Below, piece after piece: positions 10,675 through 23,521 of a stretch of 64,000 nucleotides of DNA. The stretch lies in assembly GCF_023094245.1 (NCBI RefSeq), contig NZ_JALMEW010000001.1, forward strand, positions 307,039 to 371,038, given 5' to 3'. This DNA comes from Halomonas getboli (GTDB taxonomy: Bacteria > Pseudomonadota > Gammaproteobacteria > Pseudomonadales > Halomonadaceae). The first letter of the stretch is position 1. Every line of letters starts with the position of its first letter. The notes beneath the pieces are model-generated. The model saw only the letters and a list, made by a program, of their open reading frames with translations. It had not been told where the DNA came from and ran no database searches. The translations under genes and the position numbers were made by a program.

Positions 10675-10866
10675 GCCGAATTTTCATCGTTTTTGCCCAT
10701 TGGCTGAACTGTCGGGCGTCAGTGACGTCATATGCGGTGACCGATCCATGGCTGTGGATCTTGGGCCTCGCGACGGGGCCGTCACGACGGGCAATGAGGT
10801 CGGAAATCCAGGCTTCCAACAGGCTGCAAGGCGGTGTCGCCTTGACGATTGTGAGGGTGTAGAGAC
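10675..10866 (+). other. Long structured spacer between algU and mucA
   Basis: A 192 bp non-coding spacer where Pseudomonas and E. coli have only a few tens of bases. It contains the palindrome TGACGTCA (10723-10730), the hairpin GATCCA-tggctg-TGGATC (10743-10760) and AAGGCG-gtgt-CGCCTT (10828-10843), the last about 23 bp before the mucA start. Confidence 0.5.
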
Positions 10867-11586
10867 ATGAGTCAGAACGCACGGGAATCGCTTTCTGCGC
10901 TAATGGACAACGAGGGGGACGAGCTCGAGCTGCGGCGCGTCCTCAAGTCGCTGGATGACGAGCCCGACGCGGCGGATGCCTGGCGCCGCTATCATATGAT
11001 GCGAAGCCTGATGCGACGCGAGAACGACGTCGACATGACGGCCGATCTTTCCGCGGGCGTGATGGCGGCCCTGCAGGACGAGCCGACGCCGCTGCCGGCC
11101 TCCAGCGAGACCTCGCGCCGTTCGCTGCCGCTGGGCCGCAGTGCCGGCATCGCCGCGGCGGTGTCGCTGATGGTGATCACCGGCGTGCAGTTCTATAACG
11201 GGGCGTCTCCGCTGGGCGGCGGCGAGGCACCGGTGGCGACCAATGCCGGGGCCACGAATGCCAGCGCCACCAGCGTCGCCACCCATGCGACGTCCGGGCT
11301 CGAGTCGCTGGGCGGTGGTGCTTCCTCCGGCCAGGGCGCCTCACTGGTCGACATGCCGATCTTCTCCTCTGGTAGCGGTGGGGAGACCGGGCTGATGAAC
11401 GTCGGCACCGGGGCGCCGATCATGCTGTCGCCGGCCCAGCGCCAGTCGCTGCGCATGGATCGTCAGCAGGCGCTGCTGCTGCAATCCTACCTGAACCGCC
11501 ACGCCGAAGGCGCGGCCGCCACCGGGGGCGACCCCTGGATGCCCTTGCTCCGGGCCTCGGGAAGCGAGTCACTGGGGCAGCGCTGA
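10867..11586 (+). CDS. mucA: Anti-sigma factor MucA/RseA
   Basis: Inner-membrane anti-sigma factor that sequesters AlgU. 239 residues. The cytoplasmic N-terminal domain (1-70) contains ESLSALMDNEGDELELRRVL and the conserved AWRRYHMMRSLMR. One membrane span is at about 93-108 (GIAAAVSLMVITGVQF), then a periplasmic part rich in Ala, Thr, Gly and Ser, ending in a segment with SPAQRQSLRMDRQQALLLQ. Its stop overlaps the mucB start by one base. Membrane topology fits intramembrane proteolysis on stress. Confidence 0.93.
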   Translation: MSQNARESLSALMDNEGDELELRRVLKSLDDEPDAADAWRRYHMMRSLMRRENDVDMTADLSAGVMAALQDEPTPLPASSETSRRSLPLGRSAGIAAAVSLMVITGVQFYNGASPLGGGEAPVATNAGATNASATSVATHATSGLESLGGGASSGQGASLVDMPIFSSGSGGETGLMNVGTGAPIMLSPAQRQSLRMDRQQALLLQSYLNRHAEGAAATGGDPWMPLLRASGSESLGQR

Positions 11587-12599
11587 TGGCGGGCCGGTGG
11601 CAGCGGTCGTCGCGCCCGCTGGCGTGGCGGCTGGCCGGGGTGGCGCTCGTCGCCGCCGCGCTGACGCCCTCGGTGCAGGCCGCGATGCCCGCCTCTTCGG
11701 GCGTCGACTGCACTCAGCTGGCCGAGGAGGATGAGCCCGACTCGGCCTCGGCCTGGTACGAACGCAGTCTGTGGGCCAGTCACTGCTATGCCTTCCAGGC
11801 GCGAGCCGTGCGCATCGGCAGCGATGGGGTGAGGGCGCTGGCCATGTCTCACGGGATCGAGGATGGCGTGGAGCGCGAGCGGGCCCGCTACCTCGATGGC
11901 CCTGCCGTCGCCTTCGAGCGCGAGGGTCGCATCGCGCGCCCCGGCGGCATGACGTCGAGCGCGTCCTCGGCTGCGCCCCCCGAGGCGATCGTCGAGCATC
12001 TCGACGGCCTCTACCGCCTGCAGCTCTCCGGCTCGGACCGCATCGCGGGCCGTCACGCCATGCGCCTCGACATCGAACCCCTCGACGACCAGCGCTACGG
12101 CCACCGACTGTGGCTCGATGCCAATACCGCCCTGCCGCTCAAGAAGATGCTGCTCGATGAGCAGGGGCGAGTGATCGAAACCTTCCAGATCACCGACCTG
12201 CGCGCTCCCCGGCTGCATCAGGGGGCGATCGATCTGGCCTCGCCGCCTTCCCTGCCTGCGCTGTCCTGGCGTCCGGACTGGCTGCCCAGGGGCTTCGTGC
12301 CCCAGGCAATCGCGACGCAGGGCGGGCGGCGTCCGGGCATCGAACATCGCGTCTACGGTGATGGCCTGTCGACCCTGAGCCTGTTCGTCGAGCCCCTCGA
12401 GGGGCGTAGCCTGCTGATCCCCGGCATCCATCGCCTGGGCGTTTCCCGCGCGGCGGTGATGCACCGCGAGCTGGGCGGCCGGCCGTGTCAGGTCGTGGCC
12501 ATGGGCGAGCTGCCGTCCCGGGTCCTGCAGCGGGTCGTCGAGTCCGTGACCTGGCAGGCCGACGCCCAGGCGGGGGCTTCCGATGCCGATGAGCGCTGA
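11586..12599 (+). CDS. mucB: Sigma-E factor regulatory protein MucB/RseB
   Basis: Periplasmic regulator that binds MucA and protects it from the first protease until lipid-linked signals arrive. 337 residues with an N-terminal signal peptide (LAGVALVAAALTPSVQA). The LolA-like N-terminal domain includes SLWASHCYAFQA and VEHLDGLYRLQLSGSDRIAG, and the C-terminal domain includes LSWRPDWLPRGF. TGATG overlap with mucA shows translational coupling. Confidence 0.92.
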   Translation: MAGRWQRSSRPLAWRLAGVALVAAALTPSVQAAMPASSGVDCTQLAEEDEPDSASAWYERSLWASHCYAFQARAVRIGSDGVRALAMSHGIEDGVERERARYLDGPAVAFEREGRIARPGGMTSSASSAAPPEAIVEHLDGLYRLQLSGSDRIAGRHAMRLDIEPLDDQRYGHRLWLDANTALPLKKMLLDEQGRVIETFQITDLRAPRLHQGAIDLASPPSLPALSWRPDWLPRGFVPQAIATQGGRRPGIEHRVYGDGLSTLSLFVEPLEGRSLLIPGIHRLGVSRAAVMHRELGGRPCQVVAMGELPSRVLQRVVESVTWQADAQAGASDADER

Positions 12600-12738
12600 A
12601 ATGCCGCTTCCCACCGATTCCAGCGTGGCCCCGAGCCTGTCGGCTCGAGCCACCGCGCTGAACCTTTTGCCCTCGTCGGGGTAAGAGGTAGGGGCAGATG
12701 TCCTTGCCATTCATTGCATCTTGTCACAGGAGCCATTC

Positions 12739-14172
12739 ATGACACGCATGACACGCATGCCGCGCGCGCTAGCCCTCTGGGTACTGCTGGTCGTGGCGCT
12801 GTTCTCCGCTCAGTCCGCCATGGCCCGTGAGCTGCCGGACTTCACCGAGCTGGTGAAGGACGCCGCGCCCGCGGTCGTCAACATCTCCACGTCGCGCATG
12901 GTGGAACGTGCCGATTCTCCCTTCCAGGGCTTCGGCAACCAGGAGATTCCCGAGATCTTCCGTCACTTCTTCGGCGACCGCATGCCGATGCCGCGAGGCA
13001 ACGGCCAGGGGCATAGCCACAGCGAGGAGCGTCAGTCGCTGGGTTCCGGTTTCATCATCAGCGCCGACGGCTACATCATGACCAACGCCCACGTGGTCGA
13101 CGGGGCCGACCAGATCCTGGTCCGGCTCAACGATCGCCGCGAGCTCGAGGCCACGCTGGTCGGCGCCGATGAGAAAACCGATATCGCCGTGCTAAAGGTC
13201 GACGCCACCGACCTGCCGACCCTCGAGCTGGGCGATTCCGACCAGCTCGAGGTGGGTGAATGGGTCGCTGCCATCGGCTCGCCGTTCGGCTTCGATCACT
13301 CAGTGACCAACGGCATCGTCAGTGCCATCAACCGCACCCTGCCGCGTGATTCCTACGTGCCCTTCATCCAGACCGACGTGGCGATCAACCCCGGCAACTC
13401 CGGCGGCCCGCTGTTCAATCTCGATGGCCAGGTGGTGGGCATCAATTCCCAGATCTTCACCCGCAGCGGCGGCTTCATGGGGCTGTCCTTCGCGATTCCG
13501 ATCAACGTGGCCATGGACGTGGCCGACCAGCTCAAGTCCAGCGGCTCCGTCGAGCGCGGCTGGCTCGGCGTGATGATCCAGCCGGTGTCGCGCGAGCTGG
13601 CCGAGTCCTTCGGCATGGACAACCCCGAGGGCGCGCTGATCGCCGATCTCGACCCCGAGGGGCCGGCGGCCCAGGGCGGTCTCGAGGCCGGCGACGTCAT
13701 TCTCGAGGTCAACGGCCGGGCGGTCGAGCGCTCCAGCACCCTGCCGCGCCTGATCGGGCACGTCGCGCCCGGCGGCGACGTGGAGATCAAGGTGCTGCGC
13801 GATGGCGAGCACAAGACCCTGAACGTCGAGGTCGGCGAATGGCCGGACAACCAGAAGGGCGGGGGCGATCAGGGCAGCGATGCCGCGCCCACGCGACTCG
13901 GCGTTGCGGTCCAGGCGCTGGATGAGGCCCAGCAGAGCAAGCTGAAGCTCGATCACGGCGTCCAGGTGACCCAGATCGATCCCGAAGGCATCGCCGCGGC
14001 GGCCGGCATTCGCCCGGGCGACGTGCTGGTCAGCATCGGCCAGCAGGCGGTGGAGAGCCCCGAGCAGCTTGCCGAGCTGGTCGCCGAGCTGCCGGCCGGC
14101 AGCGCCGTGCCGGTGCGCCTCTATCGGGATGGCCGCTCCTACTACGTGGCCCTGCGCCTCGCCGACGACTGA
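12739..14172 (+). CDS. mucD: Periplasmic serine protease MucD (DegP/HtrA family)
   Basis: Quality-control protease of the periplasm, 477 residues. Signal peptide to about residue 33 (ALFSAQSAMA). The trypsin-like triad is His118 (NAHVVDG), Asp148 (KTDIAVLKVD) and Ser221 (GNSGGP), in precursor numbering. Two PDZ domains follow, the second near IRPGDVLVSIGQ. The start is ATG 12739 behind CAGGAG; TTG 12721 is less likely. The 139 bp gap after mucB holds a GAACCTT near 12660 that could be a weak sigma-E type -35. Confidence 0.95.
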   Translation: MTRMTRMPRALALWVLLVVALFSAQSAMARELPDFTELVKDAAPAVVNISTSRMVERADSPFQGFGNQEIPEIFRHFFGDRMPMPRGNGQGHSHSEERQSLGSGFIISADGYIMTNAHVVDGADQILVRLNDRRELEATLVGADEKTDIAVLKVDATDLPTLELGDSDQLEVGEWVAAIGSPFGFDHSVTNGIVSAINRTLPRDSYVPFIQTDVAINPGNSGGPLFNLDGQVVGINSQIFTRSGGFMGLSFAIPINVAMDVADQLKSSGSVERGWLGVMIQPVSRELAESFGMDNPEGALIADLDPEGPAAQGGLEAGDVILEVNGRAVERSSTLPRLIGHVAPGGDVEIKVLRDGEHKTLNVEVGEWPDNQKGGGDQGSDAAPTRLGVAVQALDEAQQSKLKLDHGVQVTQIDPEGIAAAAGIRPGDVLVSIGQQAVESPEQLAELVAELPAGSAVPVRLYRDGRSYYVALRLADD

Positions 14173-14197
14173 GCCCATCGCGCTCAGGTCATGACTC

Positions 14198-14227
14198 GCG
14201 ACCCGACGGTGCCCGCCGTCGGGTCGC
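14198..14227 (+). terminator. Hairpin after mucD, probable terminator
   Basis: 12 bp perfect stem GCGACCCGACGG/CCGTCGGGTCGC with a 6 nt loop, 26 bp past the mucD stop. No U-run follows, so termination strength is uncertain. Confidence 0.55.
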
Positions 14228-14250
14228 TGTATCTGGAAGGCGCATCCCGC

Positions 14251-14256
14251 TACAAT
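14251..14256 (+). promoter_or_regulatory. -10 element of lepA
   Basis: TACAAT followed by GCCG, 85 bp before the lepA ATG and just after the mucD hairpin. The -35 is poor. Confidence 0.4.
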
Positions 14257-14340
14257 GCCGCCATCTCACTCGACGCACCCGCAGAGGGCGGCAAGCCTGT
14301 AGTTCATACGGGGTTGCGTACACGAACCGGATCTTCTCGA

Positions 14341-16161
14341 ATGTCAGAAAGCGATAACCGCAAAGTAATCAATGGGATACGGAACTTCTCCATCATCGCC
14401 CACATCGATCACGGCAAGTCGACCCTGGCCGACCGCCTGATCCAGACCTGTGGCGGGCTCACCGAACGCGAGCTCAAGGAGCAGGTGCTCGATTCCATGG
14501 ACCTGGAGCGTGAGCGCGGCATCACCATCAAGGCCCAGTCGGTGACGCTGGATTACCAGGCCGCGGACGGCAATACCTATCAGCTGAATTTCATCGACAC
14601 CCCGGGGCACGTGGACTTCTCCTACGAGGTCTCGCGCTCGCTGTACGCCTGCGAGGGCGCGCTGCTGGTGGTCGATGCCGGCCAGGGTGTCGAGGCTCAG
14701 TCGGTGGCCAACTGCTACACCGCCATCGAGCAGGGGCTCGAGGTGCTACCGGTGCTCAACAAGATGGACCTGCCCCAGGCCGATCCGGACAAGGTGTCCC
14801 AGGAGATCGAGGAGATCATCGGTCTGGACGCCACCGACGCCTGCCAGGTCTCGGCCAAGAGCGGGCTCGGCATCGACGCGCTGCTCGAGCGCCTGGTGCG
14901 CGACATTCCGCCGCCCAAGGGCGATCCCGAGGCGCCGCTGCAGGCGCTGATCATCGACTCCTGGTTCGACAACTACCTCGGCGTGGTGTCGCTGGTGCGG
15001 ATCTTCGACGGCACGCTGAAGAAAGGCGACAAGATTCGCATGACCTCCACCGGTCGCGACTGGCAGGCCAACGAGGTCGGCATCTTCACGCCGCTGCGCC
15101 GCGAGACCGGCGTGCTGCGCGCCGGCGAGGTCGGTTTCGTGGTCGCCGGCATCAAGGACATCCACGGCGCCCCGGTGGGTGACACCATCACCCATACCAA
15201 GACGCCGGACATCAAGCGCCTGCCGGGCTTCCAGAAGGTCAAGCCGCAGGTCTATGCCGGCATGTTCCCGGTCTCCTCCGACGACTACGAGGAGTTCCGC
15301 GACGCGCTCGAGAAGCTGGCGCTCAACGATGCCTCGCTGGACTACGAGCCGGAGAACTCCGATGCCCTGGGCTTCGGCTTCCGGGTCGGCTTCCTCGGCA
15401 CCCTGCACATGGAGATCATCCAGGAGCGACTGGAGCGCGAGTACAACCTCGACCTGCTGACCACCGCGCCGACGGTCATCTACGAGCTGCTGATGAAGGA
15501 CGGCGAGGTCCGCTACGTCTCCAACCCGTCCAAGCTGCCCGACATGGCCGACGTCGAGGAGATGCGCGAGCCGGTCGTGCGAGCCAGCATCCTGGTGCCC
15601 CAGGAGTTCGTCGGCAACGTCATCGCCGAATGCGAACAGCGCCGTGGCACCCAGCTCGACATGCTGTTCCTCGGCAGCCAGATCCAGCTCACCTACGAGC
15701 TGCCGATGGCCGAGGTGGTGATGGACTTCTTCGACCGCCTGAAATCGATCTCCAAGGGCTACGCCTCGCTGGAGTACAACTTCGAGCGCTTCGAGGCCGC
15801 CAAGCTGGTGCGCCTCGACGTGCTGATCAACGGCGACCGGGTGGATGCCCTGGCGGTGATCATTCACCGCGACCATGCCCATTCCCGCGGCCGCGCGCTG
15901 GTCGAGAAGATGAAGGAACTGATTCCGCGTCAGATGTTCGACGTGGCGATCCAGGCGGCCATCGGCGGCCAGGTGGTGGCGCGCTCCACCGTCAAGGCGA
16001 TGCGCAAGAACGTGACCGCCAAGTGCTACGGCGGCGACGCCTCGCGCAAGAAGAAGCTGCTCGAGAAGCAGAAGGCGGGCAAGAAACGCATGAAGCAGGT
16101 CGGCCGGGTGGAAATCCCCCAGGATGCCTTCCTCGCCGTGCTCAAGGTCAATGACGACTAG
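14341..16161 (+). CDS. lepA: Elongation factor 4 (LepA)
   Basis: Ribosome-associated GTPase acting on stalled or mistranslocated ribosomes and in initiation. 606 residues from ATG 14341 (E. coli 599). GTPase motifs are [28 protein letters not shown] and NKMDLP. The LepA-specific C-terminal domain has [18 protein letters not shown] and the basic [19 protein letters not shown]. It is followed by lepB after 15 bp, the classical lepA-lepB operon. Confidence 0.97.
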   Translation: MSESDNRKVINGIRNFSIIAHIDHGKSTLADRLIQTCGGLTERELKEQVLDSMDLERERGITIKAQSVTLDYQAADGNTYQLNFIDTPGHVDFSYEVSRSLYACEGALLVVDAGQGVEAQSVANCYTAIEQGLEVLPVLNKMDLPQADPDKVSQEIEEIIGLDATDACQVSAKSGLGIDALLERLVRDIPPPKGDPEAPLQALIIDSWFDNYLGVVSLVRIFDGTLKKGDKIRMTSTGRDWQANEVGIFTPLRRETGVLRAGEVGFVVAGIKDIHGAPVGDTITHTKTPDIKRLPGFQKVKPQVYAGMFPVSSDDYEEFRDALEKLALNDASLDYEPENSDALGFGFRVGFLGTLHMEIIQERLEREYNLDLLTTAPTVIYELLMKDGEVRYVSNPSKLPDMADVEEMREPVVRASILVPQEFVGNVIAECEQRRGTQLDMLFLGSQIQLTYELPMAEVVMDFFDRLKSISKGYASLEYNFERFEAAKLVRLDVLINGDRVDALAVIIHRDHAHSRGRALVEKMKELIPRQMFDVAIQAAIGGQVVARSTVKAMRKNVTAKCYGGDASRKKKLLEKQKAGKKRMKQVGRVEIPQDAFLAVLKVNDD

Positions 16162-16176
16162 GGAAGGCAACGACCG

Positions 16177-16983
16177 ATGGACTTTACACTCCTGCTGACG
16201 GTAGCCGTGCTGGTCACCGGCGTGATCTGGCTGCTGGAACTGGTGTGGTGGCGGCCGGCGCGTCGCTCCCGCCTGACGGCCAGCGTCGAGGCCGGCACCA
16301 CCGAGGGCGCCGATCCCGCCGCGCGTGAAAGGGCGCTCAAGGAGCCGTGGCCGGTGGACTACGCGCGCTCCTTCTTTCCGGTGCTGCTGGTGGTGCTGGT
16401 ACTGCGCAGCTTCGTGGTCGAGCCCTTTCAGATCCCGTCGGGATCGATGCGCCCGACCCTCGAGGTGGGCGACTTCATCCTCGTCAACAAGTTCGCCTAC
16501 GGGCTGCGCCTGCCGGTGCTGGACACCAAGGTCCTCGACGTCGGCGAGCCCGAGCGGGGCGACGTCATGGTGTTCCGCTTCCCCAACGACCCGTCGGTGG
16601 ACTTCATCAAGCGGGTGATCGGCCTGCCCGGCGACCATATCCGCTACGAGGGCAAGCAGCTCTACGTCAACGGTGAGCCGGTGCCGAAGTCGCTGCTCGA
16701 GAACGGTCCCCTGAAGGCGCCCGACGAGCGGCTGCTGCAGGAGCAGCTGGGCGAGGCGGTGCACCCTATCTACAATAATCCTCGTGATCCCGGTCCGCAG
16801 ATGCGCGAGATCACCGTCCCTCCGGGGCACTACTTCATGATGGGGGACAACCGCGATCACTCCAACGACAGCCGCTACTGGGGCTTCGTGCCGGAAGAGA
16901 ACATCGTGGGCAAGGCCTTCGCCGTCTGGATGCACTGGGACAGCGGCCTGCCGAGTTTCACCAGTGTACGCCGTATTCAATGA
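16177..16983 (+). CDS. lepB: Signal peptidase I
   Basis: Inner-membrane protease removing signal peptides. 268 residues. An N-terminal membrane segment (LLLTVAVLVTGVIWLLELVW) and a second span (FFPVLLVVLVLRSFVV) precede the catalytic domain. The Ser-Lys dyad is Ser90 (PSGSMRPTLEVGD) and Lys145 (FIKRVIGLPGD). The conserved GDNRDHSNDSRYWG box is near the C-terminus. AGGGAAGG is the ribosome-binding site. In operon with lepA and rnc. Confidence 0.96.
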   Translation: MDFTLLLTVAVLVTGVIWLLELVWWRPARRSRLTASVEAGTTEGADPAARERALKEPWPVDYARSFFPVLLVVLVLRSFVVEPFQIPSGSMRPTLEVGDFILVNKFAYGLRLPVLDTKVLDVGEPERGDVMVFRFPNDPSVDFIKRVIGLPGDHIRYEGKQLYVNGEPVPKSLLENGPLKAPDERLLQEQLGEAVHPIYNNPRDPGPQMREITVPPGHYFMMGDNRDHSNDSRYWGFVPEENIVGKAFAVWMHWDSGLPSFTSVRRIQ

Positions 16984-17025
16984 GTGCCGGGAGCGGCATT
17001 CCTTGCATGACATAGCAGGAGCTTC

Positions 17026-17715
17026 GTGAGCAATTCCCTGACCCAATTCAGCCGTCGCATCGGCCATGACTTCGCGCAGCCCGACCTGCTCGAGCTGGCC
17101 CTGACCCACCGCAGCTACGGCGGCCGTAACAACGAGCGCCTGGAGTTCCTCGGCGACTCCATCGTCAACTTCGTCATCGCCGAGGACCTCTTCCAGCGCT
17201 TCCCGCAGGCGCGGGAAGGGCAGCTGTCGCGCCTGCGCGCGCGCCTGGTCAAGGGCCAGACCCTGGCCGAGCTGGCCCGCGAGATGGAGTTCGGCGGCCA
17301 CCTGCTGCTGGGCTCCGGCGAGATGAAGAGCGGCGGCCATCGTCGCGACTCGATCCTCGCCGATGCGGTCGAGGCGGTGATCGGCGCCATCTATCTGGAT
17401 GCCGGCATGGAGACCGCCCGGGCCCGCGTGCTGGCCTGGTACGCCGAGCGACTGGAGGCCATCAACCTGCAGGACACTCAGAAGGATCCCAAGACCCGGC
17501 TGCAGGAGTTCCTGCAGTCGCGTCAGTCGGCGCTGCCGCGCTACGAGGTGATCTCGGTGGAAGGCGAGGCCCACGCCCAGACCTTTACCGTGGAGTGTCA
17601 CATCGAGATGCTCGAGGAACACACCCGCGGCGTCGGTTCGAGCCGGCGTCATGCCGAACAGCAGGCCGCCGAGAAGGCGCTGTCTCGCATCGAAGGCCAT
17701 GGAGGTCGCTCATGA
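17026..17715 (+). CDS. rnc: Ribonuclease III
   Basis: Double-strand-specific RNase for rRNA and mRNA processing. 229 residues from a GTG start behind AGGAG. Signature [20 protein letters not shown], the second acidic cluster [15 protein letters not shown], and a C-terminal dsRNA-binding domain ([11 protein letters not shown]...[13 protein letters not shown]). The stop overlaps the era start as ATGA. Confidence 0.96.
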   Translation: MSNSLTQFSRRIGHDFAQPDLLELALTHRSYGGRNNERLEFLGDSIVNFVIAEDLFQRFPQAREGQLSRLRARLVKGQTLAELAREMEFGGHLLLGSGEMKSGGHRRDSILADAVEAVIGAIYLDAGMETARARVLAWYAERLEAINLQDTQKDPKTRLQEFLQSRQSALPRYEVISVEGEAHAQTFTVECHIEMLEEHTRGVGSSRRHAEQQAAEKALSRIEGHGGRS

Positions 17716-18611
17716 CCCAACGCTGTGGCTTCGTGGCCATCGTCGGTCGTCCCAACGTCGGCAAGTCGACGCTGATGAACCGTATTCTCGGCCAGAAGAT
17801 CTCCATCACCTCGCGGCGTCCGCAGACCACGCGCCATCAGGTGATGGGCATCAAGACCGAGGGTGACGATCAGTTCATCTACGTCGATACCCCGGGCATT
17901 CACATCCTCGAGAAGGATCGCGACAAGGCCATCAACCGCTTCATGAACCAGGCCGCCACCCAGGCCCTGCGCGACGTGGACTGCGTGGTCTTCATCATCG
18001 ACCGTACCCGCTGGACCGCCGAGGACCAGGTAGTGCTCGATCGCCTGGCCAAGGTCGAGGTACCGGTGATCCTGGCGGTCAACAAGGTCGACCGACTTCA
18101 GGACAAGAAGGAGCTGCTGCCCTGGCTGGAATCGCTCGGCGCGCGGCGCGACTTCGCCGCCATCGTGCCGATCGCGGCCAAGCACGGCACCCACGTGGAG
18201 GCGCTCGAGGCCGAGGTCGCCAAGCATCTGCCCGAGAGCATCCACTACTTCCCCGAGGACCAGGTCACCGACAAGAGCCAGCGCTTCCTGGCCGCCGAGC
18301 TGGTGCGCGAGAAGGTCATGCGCCAGCTCGGCGACGAGCTGCCTTACCAGATGACCGTCGAGATCGAGGAATTTCGCGACGAGGGGCGCATCGTGCACAT
18401 CAGCGCCCTGATCATGGTCGAGCGCCAGGGGCAGAAGAAGATCCTGATCGGCGAGCGCGGCGAGCGGATCAAGAAGATCGGCCGCGAGGCGCGCCTCGAC
18501 ATGGAGCGGGCGCTGGATGCCAAGGTCATGCTCAACCTCTGGGTCAAGGTCAAGAGCGGCTGGTCCGACGACGAGCGGGCCCTGAAGAGCCTGGGTTACG
18601 ATCTGGATTGA
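17712..18611 (+). CDS. era: GTPase Era
   Basis: Essential GTPase of 30S ribosome assembly, binding the 16S 3' end. 299 residues from ATG 17712 (E. coli 301). G motifs: [20 protein letters not shown]. The KH domain has [19 protein letters not shown] overlap with rnc sets the start; the longer frame to 17595 lies inside rnc. Confidence 0.96.
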   Translation: MTQRCGFVAIVGRPNVGKSTLMNRILGQKISITSRRPQTTRHQVMGIKTEGDDQFIYVDTPGIHILEKDRDKAINRFMNQAATQALRDVDCVVFIIDRTRWTAEDQVVLDRLAKVEVPVILAVNKVDRLQDKKELLPWLESLGARRDFAAIVPIAAKHGTHVEALEAEVAKHLPESIHYFPEDQVTDKSQRFLAAELVREKVMRQLGDELPYQMTVEIEEFRDEGRIVHISALIMVERQGQKKILIGERGERIKKIGREARLDMERALDAKVMLNLWVKVKSGWSDDERALKSLGYDLD

Positions 18612-18672
18612 CCTCTCGGTGAGGGGATGAGAGTGAGGTGTGAGGAGAGCGATCGCGCCTTGTGTTTTTCCC

Positions 18673-18700
18673 CCTCACTCCTCACTTCCCACTCCTGACG
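18673..18700 (+). repeat. Heptamer tandem repeat before recO
   Basis: Four 7 bp units CCTCACT, CCTCACT, TCCCACT, CCTGACG, ending 7 bp before the recO ATG. An inverted, G-rich copy (GTGAGG type) lies at about 18632-18648, so a hairpin can form. One of five related loci in this window. Confidence 0.7.
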
Positions 18701-18707
18701 CCAGACC

Positions 18708-19412
18708 ATGACCCCCCAGCCGGCCTATCTGCTGCACAAGCGCCCCTACCGCGAGACCAGCGCCCTGGTCGAGCTGCTGACGCTCGATCACGGGCGCGTG
18801 CGGGCCGTGGCGCGGGGCGTGCAGCGCCCGGGCAGCCGCGCCCGGGCGACCCTGCAGCCCTTCGCGCCGCTGCACATCACCTGGAGCGGCCAGGGCGAGC
18901 TCAAGCGCCTGTCGCTGATGGAGAGTCGGGCGCCGGCGGCGATGCTGGCGGGCGAGGGGCTGCTTTGCGGCCTCTATGCCAACGAGCTGCTGACCCGGCT
19001 GCTGCCGGTAGAGCTGCCGGTGAGCGACGTCTTCGCCTTCTACGCCGCCGCTCTCGAGGCGCTGCCGCGCCCCGACGGTCGGGCCGGCGCGCTGCGTCGC
19101 CTGGAGCTGTCGCTGCTCGAGGCGTTGGACGCCGAGCCGCGCTTCTGCACGCCGGGCGGTCAGGCCCTCGATCCCCAGACCCGCTATCGCTTCGACGTCG
19201 ATTCTCGCGCCTTCGTGGTCGCCGAGGCCGGCATCGACGGCCGCACGCTCAAGCTGCTGTCCGGTGGCGACTGGCGCGAGCCGGGCCTGGCCGGGGCAGC
19301 CAAGGCGGTGACCCGGGCGGCGCTGGCGCCGCTGCTGGGCAGCCGGCCGCTGCGCTCCCGCGAATGGATGCAGCAGCTGGTCGCACGCCGCCGAAGCGGC
19401 CAGGCGTCCTAG
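18708..19412 (+). CDS. recO: DNA repair protein RecO
   Basis: Recombination mediator that loads RecA with RecR. 234 residues. The N-terminal OB fold includes [20 protein letters not shown] and GVQRPGSR, followed by a helical domain with [16 protein letters not shown]. Usual place between era and pdxJ. The ribosome-binding site is obscured by the pyrimidine-rich heptamer array. Confidence 0.94.
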   Translation: MTPQPAYLLHKRPYRETSALVELLTLDHGRVRAVARGVQRPGSRARATLQPFAPLHITWSGQGELKRLSLMESRAPAAMLAGEGLLCGLYANELLTRLLPVELPVSDVFAFYAAALEALPRPDGRAGALRRLELSLLEALDAEPRFCTPGGQALDPQTRYRFDVDSRAFVVAEAGIDGRTLKLLSGGDWREPGLAGAAKAVTRAALAPLLGSRPLRSREWMQQLVARRRSGQAS

Positions 19413-19440
19413 CCTCGCCCCTCGCCCCTCGCACCTCGCG
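19413..19440 (+). repeat. Heptamer tandem repeat after recO
   Basis: CCTCGCC, CCTCGCC, CCTCGCA, CCTCGCG starting at the first base after the recO stop. Same family as the arrays at 18673, 31777, 55456 and 62619. Confidence 0.75.
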
Positions 19441-19506
19441 TGCCCGTCCGCTTACCCTTATCCTTGTGGCCCTGTTTTCCTCGTATTCCGGACCTGGAGA
19501 GTTCCC

Positions 19507-20319
19507 ATGCATCCTCCCCGCATCCTGCTCGGCGTCAACATTGACCATATCGCCACCCTGCGCCAGGCGCGCGGCACCCGCTATCCCGATCCCGTCCAGG
19601 CGGCGCTGCTGGCCGAGGAGGCCGGGGCCGACGGCATCACCGTTCATCTGCGCGAGGACCGTCGGCACATCCAGGAGCGTGACGTGCGGCTGCTGGCCGA
19701 GGTGCTCAACACGCGCATGAACCTGGAGATGGCGGTCACCGAGGCGATGCTGGCGCTGGCCGAGGAGATTCGCCCGGCCCACGTGTGCCTGGTGCCGGAG
19801 AAGCGCGAGGAACTGACCACCGAGGGCGGTCTGGACGTGGTCGGCGGCTTCGAGGCGATGGCCGAGGCCTGCCGTCGGCTCGCCGCGGCGGGCTCGGAGG
19901 TGTCGCTGTTCATCGATCCGGAGCCGGCGCAGATCGAGGCGGCGGCGAAGGCCGGGGCGCCGGTGATCGAGCTGCACACCGGGGCCTATGCCGAGGCCTC
20001 CGGCGCGGCCGCGGCCGCCGAGCATGCCCGCCTGGTGGCGGCCGCGGAGATGGCCGGCGAGCTGGGGCTGACGGTCAACGCCGGTCATGGCCTGCACTAC
20101 CACAACGTCGAGGCCATCGCCGCCATCCCGGGACTGCACGAGCTCAACATCGGTCACGCCATCATCGCGCGCTCGCTGTTCGTCGGCCTCAAGGAGGCGG
20201 TGGCGGAGATGAAGCGCCTGGCGATCGCCGGCCAGGAGGCGGGCTTCGTGGCGGCCCTCGACGAGCACGACCACGAGCATGATCACGACCATCAGGCCGA
20301 CGGCAGCTGCTGCGGATGA
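19507..20319 (+). CDS. pdxJ: Pyridoxine 5'-phosphate synthase
   Basis: Last step of de novo vitamin B6 synthesis, joining 1-deoxyxylulose 5-phosphate with 3-amino-2-oxopropyl phosphate. 270 residues. TIM-barrel motifs: [49 protein letters not shown] and [13 protein letters not shown]. The tail [19 protein letters not shown] after about residue 250 is unusual: His/Asp-rich and ending in Cys-Cys, like a metal-binding tag. The stop overlaps acpS as ATGA. Confidence 0.96.
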   Translation: MHPPRILLGVNIDHIATLRQARGTRYPDPVQAALLAEEAGADGITVHLREDRRHIQERDVRLLAEVLNTRMNLEMAVTEAMLALAEEIRPAHVCLVPEKREELTTEGGLDVVGGFEAMAEACRRLAAAGSEVSLFIDPEPAQIEAAAKAGAPVIELHTGAYAEASGAAAAAEHARLVAAAEMAGELGLTVNAGHGLHYHNVEAIAAIPGLHELNIGHAIIARSLFVGLKEAVAEMKRLAIAGQEAGFVAALDEHDHEHDHDHQADGSCCG

Positions 20320-20693
20320 TCCTGGGGATCGGCACCGATATCGCTCGGGTGGCGCGCTTCGAGGCCGCCCAGGCGCGCCACGGCGAGCGTTTCGCCCGGC
20401 GGGTGCTGGGCGACGACGAGTTGGCGAGCTATCGGCAGCGCGGCGAGCCGGCCGCCTTCCTGGCCAAGCGCTTCGCCGCCAAGGAGGCGTTCGTCAAGGC
20501 GCTGGGCACCGGGCTGCGTCACGGCATGCGCTGGACCGAGATTCAGGTGGTCAACGATGCCCTGGGGCGGCCGTCGCTGGCGCTGGCCGGGCGCGCCCGG
20601 GAGCTGGCCGAGGCCGAGGGCGTCAGGCATCTGCACCTGACGCTGTCGGACGAAGCGGCCTTCGCCGTGGCCTTCGTGGTGCTGGAAGCCTAG
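20316..20693 (+). CDS. acpS: Holo-[acyl-carrier-protein] synthase
   Basis: Transfers 4'-phosphopantetheine from CoA to acyl carrier protein. 125 residues. The Mg-binding Asp is in [15 protein letters not shown] and the Glu in [21 protein letters not shown]-coupled to pdxJ, as in most proteobacteria. Convergent with gacS, 6 bp apart. Confidence 0.96.
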   Translation: MILGIGTDIARVARFEAAQARHGERFARRVLGDDELASYRQRGEPAAFLAKRFAAKEAFVKALGTGLRHGMRWTEIQVVNDALGRPSLALAGRARELAEAEGVRHLHLTLSDEAAFAVAFVVLEA

Positions 20694-20699
20694 CGAGCG

Positions 20700-23402
<2,703 letters not shown>

Positions 23403-23484
23403 CGGGAGGGCTCGTCGGCTGGGGTGTCGTGGCCCAGTATGCCACAGCCGGGCAGGATGCCTGTCCAGTGTCGGTGCCCGAGGA

Positions 23485-23490
23485 TATAAT
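23485..23490 (+). promoter_or_regulatory. -10 element of cysM
   Basis: Perfect TATAAT, 17 bp after TGTCCA (23462-23467). It gives a leader of about 25 nt before ATG 23522. Confidence 0.6.
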
Positions 23491-23521
23491 GCCGAAAAGA
23501 CGTTTCCAGAAGGACGGTTGC

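Noticed and set aside
12660..12686. Sigma-E type promoter for mucD (GAACCTT, 16 bp, TAAGA)
   Set aside because: The -10 matches poorly; noted only as a weak candidate.
14746..17700. 984-codon open frame on the minus strand opposite lepA, lepB and rnc
   Set aside because: A shadow of high-GC genes; the plus strand carries three certain proteins and the antisense product is low-complexity His/Gln/Leu/Val.
23489..23521. Longer cysM start at ATG 23489
   Set aside because: Overlaps the TATAAT box; ATG 23522 matches the family N-terminus and has a ribosome-binding site.
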